Origin: Planctomycetota bacterium
GTDB taxonomy: Bacteria; Planctomycetota; Planctomycetia; Pirellulales; Lacipirellulaceae
Direction: 5' to 3'
DNA: 64,000 bases
Assembly: GCA_029259945.1 (NCBI GenBank)
Contig: JAJDEF010000031.1
Span: 1 to 64,000, forward strand
Positions 1 through 6,253 of the stretch are shown one piece after another. The notes under the pieces are model-generated. The model ran no database searches. It saw only the letters and a program-made list of their open reading frames with translations, and was not told the DNA's origin. How positions within the stretch are numbered: position 1 is the first letter of the stretch; every line of letters begins with the position of its first letter. A program made the position numbers and the translations under genes.

Positions 1-2
1 AA

Positions 3-122
3 TTACTCAGCCGAGGCAAAACCAAAATGACCGCCCTCACTGCCTGCATGCGAAAGCTGCTCCTGATCCTCAATGCCATCCTCAAAGAAAATAAACCCTG
101 GAATTTTACGCAACCCTCTTGA
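3..122 (+). mobile_element. IS110-family transposase, C-terminal remnant (runs off window edge)
   Basis: An open frame enters from the left edge and stops with TGA at 120-122, giving 39 residues. The text contains RGKTKMTALTACMRKLLLIL followed by NAILKENKPW, which is the characteristic end of IS110/IS116/IS902 (Transposase_20) proteins: a basic GK motif, an ALxAxMRKLL helix and a final PW. Only the tail is visible, so it cannot be told whether the element is intact upstream. The following 85 bases (123-207) may be the right end of the element but no terminal repeat could be assigned. Known of the family: the IS1111 branch of IS110 includes a group that inserts specifically into integron attC sites, which fits the cassette-like features immediately downstream. 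Confidence 0.8.
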
Positions 123-207
123 AAATCAAGACAGTCGCTACTGACTTATGTATACCCTTATTCCGGCTGTCAACTGGCATACTGAAGAAGATTCAACCCA
201 ATAACAA

Positions 208-216
208 GTTAGCCCT
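208..216 (+). other. integron core-site-like cassette boundary (5' edge of cassette 1)
   Basis: GTTAGCCC (208-215) sits two bases before the ATG of the next gene. Its exact reverse complement GGGCTAAC occurs at 713-720, two bases after that gene's stop codon. In integrated gene cassettes the first bases (TTRRRY side of the crossover) are complementary to the left outer site of the same cassette's attC, so this pairing is what a cassette should show. The last position of the consensus GTTRRRY is loosely met. Inference only; no integrase is in the window. Confidence 0.45.
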
Positions 217-711
217 ATGGACATATTCGGAATCCTCACCGGACTAAAAGGCAAAGTGCTCGACGCAGCGCACTTCGACCTACTGCGCAGTGCCTACGAC
301 CTCCAGAATCAGAACCTCGAACAACTGAAGGACAACAACGCGGCAATTACCGAAAGCAACGGACTACTGCGAGAACGCTGCGATAGACTCGAAACAGAAA
401 TTGGAAGACTCAAGGCTGAAAACGCAGAACTTCGTGCGGAACAGGCCAAGGGCAAAGAAGAGACTACCGACTATGTCCCAGACGGAATTCCGCTGCTGAT
501 TCTGCAACTCTATCGTCAAGTCGATGATCATCTTCTCTTCGATCAGCAAGCAGGATCCGTACTTCCGCACTCACAACTGGAAATTGAAGTCGCATTTGCA
601 GAATTGTCCGCCAACAACATCGTCTCACTCGGCATCATGGGTGATCGCGGTGCAGGATACTTCCTTTCAACGGTCGGTAAGAAACTCGTGCTGCAAGTTG
701 CTCCAAAATAA
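217..711 (+). CDS. hypothetical coiled-coil protein, putative cassette gene
   Basis: A 164-residue protein I do not recognise. Residues about 28-80 form a continuous heptad-like coiled coil rich in Leu, Glu, Asn and Arg. The C-terminal 75 residues (from about VPDGIPLLIL) look like a small globular alpha/beta or winged-helix-like domain with a DDHLLFDQQAG turn and a GDRGAGYF stretch. This could be a binding domain on a coiled-coil stalk, but no function can be assigned. No signal peptide or membrane segment is seen. No Shine-Dalgarno motif precedes the ATG, which begins two bases after a GTTAGCC core-like site; leaderless or poorly led genes are common in integron cassettes. It reads in the same direction as the transposase tail and the HNH gene. 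Gene call good, function unknown. Confidence 0.75.
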   Translation: MDIFGILTGLKGKVLDAAHFDLLRSAYDLQNQNLEQLKDNNAAITESNGLLRERCDRLETEIGRLKAENAELRAEQAKGKEETTDYVPDGIPLLILQLYRQVDDHLLFDQQAGSVLPHSQLEIEVAFAELSANNIVSLGIMGDRGAGYFLSTVGKKLVLQVAPK

Positions 712-712
712 C

Positions 713-735
713 GGGCTAACTTGGTCGTTATACAC
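713..735 (+). repeat. collapsed attC-like junction between cassettes 1 and 2
   Basis: GGGCTAAC (713-720) is directly followed by TTGGTCGTTATACAC. The first part matches the left outer site expected for cassette 1 (exact complement of 208-215). The TTGG(T)CGTTA part resembles the right arm of the longer attC candidate at 1731-1740 (CTTGGCGTTA). The roughly 50 bases of internal palindrome that a functional attC needs are missing. GTTATACAC (727-735) in turn is complementary at 8 of 9 positions to GTGCATAAC at 1672-1680, as expected if it is the 5' edge of cassette 2. Interpretation: an attC that lost its central hairpin. Inference. Confidence 0.4.
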
Positions 736-757
736 AAAATAATTGAAGGATATTTTC

Positions 758-1657
758 TTGAGCCAGTTTCGCATAGATTTCTTAGAAGAGTACACTCCAG
801 AATCCATAGTCGATGAAGTACGTAGAATCGAAATGATCACGAAGACTGGTACGATAACTCAGAAAGACATCAAGGACTATGGCCGGATATCAGTTTCACC
901 AATTTACAAGCACTTTGCGAGCTTAGGAGAAGTGGCAGAGAAAGCTGGTTTGAGACCACACCGCAAAGTTGGAGACACGACAAAAGAAGACATCATCGAC
1001 GAACTCAGAAGAATATCTGGGGTCATTCGCGGTAGACCTTTGAAACGATCTGATATCGAACAACACAGTAACATTTCTTACTACAAGATAATTAGCCAGT
1101 TCAGATCCCTCGGCAGAGCAGCCAGAGCGGCGGGTTTAACCCCGCATAAATCGACTAAACACGACAGAGATGATCTGCTTACCATATTGATTGACTTGTG
1201 GAATCAAACCCTTGAGAAGGAAGGAAGACGCCCATACACCACTGATTTAAAGAAATACGTATGCGGCATTTCTCAGTGTACGTATTCGCGGTCATTCGGA
1301 AGCTGGAAAAAGGCTCTGAAGGAAGCATATGACTACGTGACTGAAAAAGATATTATTGATGACTTGCCTTCTGAAACGCAAAAGGAATTCGTTCTAAGTC
1401 CCCAAGCCAAACCCAAGATCGAAAGCTCAACAGGCCCTCCACGGTCGGTAGAACGGAAGCACATATCAATCAGAAAGAGATTCTTCGTCTTTAAACGTGA
1501 TCACTTCTCATGCGTAATCTGTGGAAGGTCTGGTGTCGGTGTAAAACTGGAGCTTGACCACAGAGTGCCTATATCTAAGAGGGGCACTGACGATTTAGAC
1601 AATTTGCAGACACTATGTTTCGAGTGCAACAGAGGCAAAAGGGACAGTCTGGAATAG
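758..1657 (+). CDS. HNH endonuclease with N-terminal HNH-associated repeats, putative cassette gene
   Basis: Predicted DNA endonuclease of 299 residues. Three consecutive segments (about 35-72, 77-131 and 136-195) share a pattern of a helix ending in a basic residue, then a hydrophobic SLG..A..AG(L)xPH motif, which is the repeat often found in front of HNH and homing-endonuclease domains and thought to bind DNA. The C-terminal 60 residues are a complete HNH/ McrA-type zinc fold: RDHFSCVICG, then LELDHRVP with the catalytic DH, DNLQTLC, and CFECNRGKRD. The frame is open from a TTG at 743, but GAAGGA at 745-750 lies 7 bases before a second TTG at 758, so 758 is chosen. It follows the coiled-coil gene by 46 bases and is followed by an attC-like palindrome. 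Could be a defence or mobile-element nuclease; target unknown. Confidence 0.85.
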   Translation: MSQFRIDFLEEYTPESIVDEVRRIEMITKTGTITQKDIKDYGRISVSPIYKHFASLGEVAEKAGLRPHRKVGDTTKEDIIDELRRISGVIRGRPLKRSDIEQHSNISYYKIISQFRSLGRAARAAGLTPHKSTKHDRDDLLTILIDLWNQTLEKEGRRPYTTDLKKYVCGISQCTYSRSFGSWKKALKEAYDYVTEKDIIDDLPSETQKEFVLSPQAKPKIESSTGPPRSVERKHISIRKRFFVFKRDHFSCVICGRSGVGVKLELDHRVPISKRGTDDLDNLQTLCFECNRGKRDSLE

Positions 1658-1671
1658 AGAAAACAAGCTGA

Positions 1672-1743
1672 GTGCATAACATCGCGCTGCACCCGACAGG
1701 GGTACAGCTTTGCTGACCCCTGCGGGTGAGCTTGGCGTTAGCT
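1672..1743 (+). repeat. attC-like recombination site (imperfect palindrome) after the HNH gene
   Basis: Fifteen bases after the HNH stop codon lies an imperfect palindrome of about 70 bases. Outer sites are GCATAAC (1674-1680) and GTTAGCT (1737-1743). The inner arms CACCCG-A-CAGGGGT-A-CAGC (1690-1708) and GCTGACCCCTGCGGGTG (1712-1728) pair perfectly except for two unpaired A bases, both on the left arm, with a TTT loop. Two one-sided extrahelical bases, unpaired spacers between inner and outer sites and a length of 60-140 are the hallmarks of integron attC sites. The bases just outside the left core (1672-1680) match the complement of the 5' edge of the same putative cassette (727-735) at 8 of 9 positions. 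A rho-independent terminator is the alternative, but there is no T-run after the stem. Confidence 0.5.
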
Positions 1744-1991
1744 TCTAATGCGCCTCGGTTGCTCTCTCATCATGTAGTTTGGCACTCCAGCAATACCGGC
1801 CACAGCACTTACGTTGATATCGATGCCCCTAAACTGGTCCCGAATTCAGAGTCTCAATACTTGCCCCGTTTCTAGCTTTTGGGACCGTCCTTAGCGTACA
1901 TTTTTACACGAATCTGGGCGGTACGCTTGAATCAGATCGGCGGAGTCGCCTAGCTTCGAGACGGCAATGGTGTGTGGTAGCGAGCTGAGAG
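1744..1991. other. non-coding boundary between cassette-like region and housekeeping genes
   Basis: About 250 bases with no convincing reading frame, no tRNA and no integrase remnant that I can see. It lies downstream of the attC-like site and next to the 3' end of ftsY, so it marks where the accessory segment meets the conserved chromosome. Confidence 0.4.
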
Positions 1992-2918
1992 TTACTCCGC
2001 TTCGATCTCGGCAAAAAGAGCGTCGACAAAATCGTTGGCGCTAAAAAGGGCCCAATCTTCGGGCTGTTCGCCCACGCCGACATATTTCACCGGCAAACCG
2101 ACCTGCTGGCGGATGGCGACAACCACTCCCCCCTTGGCGGTCCCGTCCAATTTGGCCAGAACGATGCCGGTGCAGTCGACCGACTCCGTAAAACTATTCG
2201 CCTGGCTAATGCCGTTCTGCCCGGTGGTGGCATCGAGTACCAAAAGTACTTCGTGCGGAGCCTCGGGGATTTGCTTGCGGATGGCATCTTGGATTTTGGT
2301 GAGTTCTGCCATCAAGTTTTTCTGCGTCTGCAGACGGCCAGCGGTGTCGACGATGCAGACGTCGGCGTCTGTCTTGATGCACTCTTCCACCGCACGATAG
2401 GCGACCGAGGCCGGATGCGCCCCTGGCTCGCCGGTGACAATGTTCACGCCTAAACGCTCTGACCAAATGGTCAGTTGCTCGACCGCTGCCGCGCGGAAGG
2501 TGTCCCCTGCCCCGAGAACGACCTGTTTTCCTTCCGATTTGAGCAGATGTGCAAGCTTGGCAATTGAGGTGGTTTTACCGGCGCCGTTCACGCCGCACAC
2601 CATAATGATGGTCGGCCCCGTTTCGGCAAATTGAATCGGAGCTTCGTCTTGGGCCATCAGTTCGGCAAGCTTCGTTTTCCAGGTCGCGACGACTTCTTCT
2701 AGCATGACAACGCGGCCACGGAGTTTGGTGGCCACTTCTTCAACGATTTCCTCGACCGAGTCGTACCCCATGTCGGTTTTGAAGAGAATCGCACGCATCT
2801 CGTTGAGAAAGTCATCGTCGATCAAGCGCCCTTCGTTTTTGAAGAGATCGCGAACATCGGTTTTAAGAAGATTTGCGGTCTTGGTCAGCCCGCGGCGGAG
2901 TTTGTCGAAAAGGCCCAT
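1992..2918 (-). CDS. ftsY: signal recognition particle receptor FtsY
   Basis: SRP-receptor GTPase that docks SRP-ribosome complexes at the inner membrane for co-translational insertion by SecYEG. The 308 residues cover only the NG domain: an alpha-helical N domain (1-90), P-loop GVNGAGKTT (109-117), DTFRAAAVEQL (139-149), DTAGRLQ (191-197) and the guanine-specificity motif AKLDG (255-259, usually TKLD) followed by TAKGG. The long acidic A domain of enterobacterial FtsY is absent, as in many bacteria, so membrane contact probably relies on the amphipathic first 20 residues (MGLFDKLRRGLTKT). Start ATG at 2918. It is the last gene of the minus-strand run from polA; nusB lies 79 bases upstream. 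Confidence 0.96.
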   Translation of the reverse strand: MGLFDKLRRGLTKTANLLKTDVRDLFKNEGRLIDDDFLNEMRAILFKTDMGYDSVEEIVEEVATKLRGRVVMLEEVVATWKTKLAELMAQDEAPIQFAETGPTIIMVCGVNGAGKTTSIAKLAHLLKSEGKQVVLGAGDTFRAAAVEQLTIWSERLGVNIVTGEPGAHPASVAYRAVEECIKTDADVCIVDTAGRLQTQKNLMAELTKIQDAIRKQIPEAPHEVLLVLDATTGQNGISQANSFTESVDCTGIVLAKLDGTAKGGVVVAIRQQVGLPVKYVGVGEQPEDWALFSANDFVDALFAEIEAE

Positions 2919-2997
2919 AGGTAATTCGGATTTTGGATTTCGGAATGTGGACTAAAAAGAAAATGATAGCGAGCTGGGCCGTTTATGTCCCCAGCAA

Positions 2998-3399
2998 TCA
3001 TTGGTCGTGGGGAAGCAGCTTATCAAGGATTCCGTTAACGAATTGCGAAGATTGCGCGCTACCAAATCGCTTGGCGAGTTCGATCGATTCGTCAATCACG
3101 ACCCGGTCGGGGGTGTCTTGGTAACGAATCTCGTAGGCACCAAGCCGTAGAACATTGCGGTCGGTGGCGGCCATGCGAGATAGGCTCCAGTTGTCGGCCT
3201 TTGCTTCGAGCAAAGCGTCGAGTTCCGTCTGATTGCGTAAGACACCAAGCACTAAGGTCTCAGCAAATTCGCGCAGCTGCGCATCTTTCAGTCGAGTCTG
3301 CAAGAAAGGGGCTAACTGGTCGCGGGAGTCTCTCGGATTCAGGTCTTCCTGAAACAAAGCCTGCAAAGCGACTTCGCGTGCTCGACTACGACGTGCCAT
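2998..3399 (-). CDS. nusB: transcription antitermination factor NusB
   Basis: All-helical RNA-binding protein that with NusE/S10 binds boxA and supports antitermination on rRNA operons. The 133-residue product starts MARRSRAREVALQALFQ, the usual basic first helix that contacts RNA, and contains the conserved NVLRLGAYEIRY and IDESIELAKRFGS segments and ends FVNGILDKLL. The open frame extends 36 codons further upstream into the ribH stop region, but the family always begins at the ARR..ARE helix, so the ATG at 3399 is preferred. Neighbours: ribH ends 50 bases upstream, ftsY starts 79 bases downstream. The ribH-nusB pairing is widely conserved in bacteria. Confidence 0.95.
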   Translation of the reverse strand: MARRSRAREVALQALFQEDLNPRDSRDQLAPFLQTRLKDAQLREFAETLVLGVLRNQTELDALLEAKADNWSLSRMAATDRNVLRLGAYEIRYQDTPDRVVIDESIELAKRFGSAQSSQFVNGILDKLLPHDQ

Positions 3400-3449
3400 G
3401 CTAAAAACTCCGAGAGAAAGAAAACCGTGTGATCGCTGCCCAAACCATT

Positions 3450-3923
3450 CTATTCGTTCGGACAGCTCTTGAGCAATCCAACCATTTTTAGGGCAGATTC
3501 GGCACACTCGCTGCCCTTATTGCCAACATTCCCCCCCGCACGATGGATCGCTTGTTCCATCGATTCACAGGTTAGGATGCCGAAGAGAATGGGCATGTCG
3601 AGTTCCAGCGAGAGTTGCATCAGCGCCAGACTCACCCCCTGGTTGAGATATTCGTTATGCGTCGTTTCGCCACGAATGACTGCGCCGAGGCAAATAATGC
3701 TCGCGTAAGAACCGCTCTTTGCAAGACGCTGCGCCACCACAGGAACTTCCCAAGCCCCCGGCACCCAAGCCACATCAATATGCGACTCTTCGACGCCAGC
3801 CGCCGTCAGGGTTTCGATCGCACCTTCCAAGAGCTTGGTAGTAATCGAACGATTCCATTCAGCAACAACAATCGCAAAACGATCGTTCGCATCGGGCGGC
3901 GAGGTAGGGAGGGTATTTGCCAA
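3450..3923 (-). CDS. ribH: 6,7-dimethyl-8-ribityllumazine synthase
   Basis: Penultimate enzyme of riboflavin synthesis: condenses 5-amino-6-ribitylamino-uracil with dihydroxybutanone phosphate. The 157-residue length is standard. Visible family motifs: substrate-binding AEWNRSIT near residue 21, VPGAWEVP (54-61), [13 protein letters not shown] (80-92) with the catalytic His at 89, [12 protein letters not shown] and [11 protein letters not shown]. No other rib genes lie nearby. It precedes nusB in the same transcription direction, and rho lies 36 bases upstream, so it is probably expressed with the rho-nusB-ftsY run. Confidence 0.96.
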   Translation of the reverse strand: MANTLPTSPPDANDRFAIVVAEWNRSITTKLLEGAIETLTAAGVEESHIDVAWVPGAWEVPVVAQRLAKSGSYASIICLGAVIRGETTHNEYLNQGVSLALMQLSLELDMPILFGILTCESMEQAIHRAGGNVGNKGSECAESALKMVGLLKSCPNE

Positions 3924-3959
3924 GGTATTGCTAAAAAGGAAAGGCGGGCAGTGGATCGC

Positions 3960-5444
3960 TTATTCTTCTTTGATGCCCATTAGGAACTCGGCGTTCGTTT
4001 TGGTTTTGCGTAGTCGCGAGACCAGTAGGTCCATGGCGTCGGGGGGATTCATCTCAGAAAGGACGCGCCGGAGCATACAGACGCGGCGGTGTTCTTCGGG
4101 GTCCATGAGCATTTCTTCGCGACGCGTGCCGCTGCAGTTGATATCAAGGGCAGGCCAAATGCGTCGGTCGACCATGCGTCGGTCGAGTACGATTTCTTGA
4201 TTGCCGGTCCCTTTGAACTCCTCGAAGATCACTTCGTCCATGCGGCTGCCGGTGTCGATCAACGCGGTGGCAATGATCGTGAGCGAACCGCCCTCCTCCA
4301 CCTTGCGAGCCGAGCCAAAAAATCGCTTGGGTCGTTGCATCGCATTCGCGTCGAGACCGCCCGAAAGCACTTTGCCCGAGTGGGGGCACTCGGCGTTCCA
4401 TGCCCGCGCTAGACGTGTGATCGAGTCGAGAAAGATCACCACATCGTGGCCATATTCGACCATGCGCTTTGCTTTTTCGATCACCATATCGGCGACCTGG
4501 ACGTGCCGTGATGAGGGCTCGTCGAAAGTCGAGCTGATCACTTCGCAATTTTCGCCTTTGACCTCACGTTCCATGTCGGTCACTTCTTCTGGCCGTTCGT
4601 CGATCAGCAGCATGATGACATAGGCGTCGGGGTAATTTACCAGCACACTTTGAGCCATCTTCTGCATCAAGATGGTTTTGCCTGCTCGCGGTGGGCTCAC
4701 AATCAGCCCGCGTTGGCCGAAACCGATGGGGACAATCATGTCGAGAACACGCATGTCCACGTTCTCTGGGGTGGTCTCCATGACAACCCGCGCGTCGGGA
4801 TGATTCGGCGTGAGATTGTCGAAGAAAATCTTCTTCGAAAGATTGTTGGGGTCTTGCCCATTGATCGATTCAATCCGCAACAAAGCGAAGTAACGTTCAT
4901 TTTCTTTGGGTGGACGAATCGTACCTTCCACCGTCGCTCCCGTGTGGAGACCAAAACGGCGGATCTGGCTTGGAGAGACGTAAATATCGTCGGGGCAAGA
5001 GAGGTAATGGTATTCAGGACTGCGCAAAAAACCAAAACCATCGGGCAAGATTTCTAGCGTGCCGCAGCCCGACATCATCCCGTCAAGCTTCACTCGCTTT
5101 TTAAGCACGCGAAAGATCAGGTCTTGCTTCTTGAGGCTGGCCGCTTCTTCGATCCCCTCGCGATGGGCAGCCTCGATAAGATCGGGCATGCTCATCCGCT
5201 GCAGGGCGGCAATATGGACATTGGAATCGGGCTTGTCGGTGCGCTCGATGTTCTTACCAACACGACGAACCCGCTCTGCAGCTTTGTCGAGTTCTTCGGC
5301 AATCGAAAGTGGCTCTTCTCGATCTAGCTCAGCGAGACGCTGGCCATCGATTCCTTCGGGAACACCTCGCTCTAAAGGACGTCGTCGGTGAGAAGAGGTA
5401 TGCGAGCGACCATGCCGCGGGCCGCGATTGCCGGTTTCGGCCAT
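3960..5444 (-). CDS. rho: transcription termination factor Rho
   Basis: Hexameric RNA-dependent ATPase that ends transcription at Rho-dependent sites. Order of parts in the 494 residues: a basic, low-complexity N-terminal extension of about 70 residues ([16 protein letters not shown]) absent from E. coli Rho; a Rho_N helical domain ([23 protein letters not shown]); a cold-shock RNA-binding domain ([16 protein letters not shown]...PSQIRRFGL); Walker [10 protein letters not shown]; Walker [19 protein letters not shown]-loop regions [11 protein letters not shown] and [20 protein letters not shown]. The open frame begins at a TTG (5471), but the ATG at 5444 has AGGAG nine bases ahead and is taken as start. 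coaE ends 194 bases upstream. Confidence 0.97.
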   Translation of the reverse strand: MAETGNRGPRHGRSHTSSHRRRPLERGVPEGIDGQRLAELDREEPLSIAEELDKAAERVRRVGKNIERTDKPDSNVHIAALQRMSMPDLIEAAHREGIEEAASLKKQDLIFRVLKKRVKLDGMMSGCGTLEILPDGFGFLRSPEYHYLSCPDDIYVSPSQIRRFGLHTGATVEGTIRPPKENERYFALLRIESINGQDPNNLSKKIFFDNLTPNHPDARVVMETTPENVDMRVLDMIVPIGFGQRGLIVSPPRAGKTILMQKMAQSVLVNYPDAYVIMLLIDERPEEVTDMEREVKGENCEVISSTFDEPSSRHVQVADMVIEKAKRMVEYGHDVVIFLDSITRLARAWNAECPHSGKVLSGGLDANAMQRPKRFFGSARKVEEGGSLTIIATALIDTGSRMDEVIFEEFKGTGNQEIVLDRRMVDRRIWPALDINCSGTRREEMLMDPEEHRRVCMLRRVLSEMNPPDAMDLLVSRLRKTKTNAEFLMGIKEE

Positions 5445-5638
5445 CTGTGTGAACTCCTGAATAGGCAGCAAGTTGCCAGCGCGCGAAAGGCACCAGCGGG
5501 AGGGAGGTGGGATCGTAGGAAAGTAAGAAGGAGATGACAGCGTTGCAGGAGGCTCCGCCGCCTCCCCAGTATTACAAGCAATAGCCCGACAAGCAACAGT
5601 TCTGCCTCATCCCGCCAGAATTAACGAATGAGTAGGTG

Positions 5639-6244
5639 TCAGCCGTCTGAGAAAGACGATTCCCAGAACTCCCGAACCGCATTCTTCAAGTCTTGAGCGG
5701 ACTGGTGGTTGGCGATGATATAGGTTGCTTGTCGCCTTTTTTCATCTATCGGCATTTGAGCCGCTTCTCGACGGGTAAATTGCTCCTCCGTCCAATTCCG
5801 CAGTAAAGCCCTTTGAACTCGCGATTCTCGGGGTGAATCGACAAAAACTATCGCGTCGCACAAGTTACCCCAGCCCGCCTCAAGTAGCAGCGGAGCATCG
5901 ATGACCGCCGCCCCGTGGCCTGTCTCGGTGAGCTGGGTCAGCTCAGATTCGAACTGCCGTCGAATCACGGGGTGGAGTGTTTTTTCTAAAAACCGCAGGT
6001 TTTCAGACCGGCAAGAATCCTCAGAAAATACGAGGCCCGCAATTTTCTGCCGGTCGACGTCGCCTGTAGGCAGCAGAATGTCCGTGCCCCAGCGATTCGT
6101 TAGAGCTTGCTTGACTTCTGGCAGGTTGATCGCCTGGTGGGCAGCCAAATCGGCATCGAGCACCTTCGCACCCAGCTCAGCAAGCTCGGTAGCTACCGCC
6201 GATTTTCCACTAGCAATTCCGCCGATCAGTCCAATTACCTTCAT
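5639..6244 (-). CDS. coaE: dephospho-CoA kinase
   Basis: Last step of coenzyme A synthesis: phosphorylates the 3' hydroxyl of dephospho-CoA using ATP. P-loop GGIASGKS is at residues 8-15, followed by LDADLAAHQ, the DAD motif typical of CoaE, and DAPLLLEAGW in the middle and a LID-like RNWTEEQFTRREA..Q segment. Length of 201 is usual. It starts 9 bases after the polA stop, so the two are almost certainly cotranscribed; coaE next to polA is a recurring arrangement in bacteria. Confidence 0.95.
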   Translation of the reverse strand: MKVIGLIGGIASGKSAVATELAELGAKVLDADLAAHQAINLPEVKQALTNRWGTDILLPTGDVDRQKIAGLVFSEDSCRSENLRFLEKTLHPVIRRQFESELTQLTETGHGAAVIDAPLLLEAGWGNLCDAIVFVDSPRESRVQRALLRNWTEEQFTRREAAQMPIDEKRRQATYIIANHQSAQDLKNAVREFWESSFSDG

Positions 6245-6253
6245 GAATTGTTC

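Noticed and set aside
1690-1728. Stem after the HNH gene considered only as a rho-independent terminator
   Set aside because: No T-run follows, while outer core-like sites and extrahelical bases favour an attC-like site; termination remains a secondary possibility.
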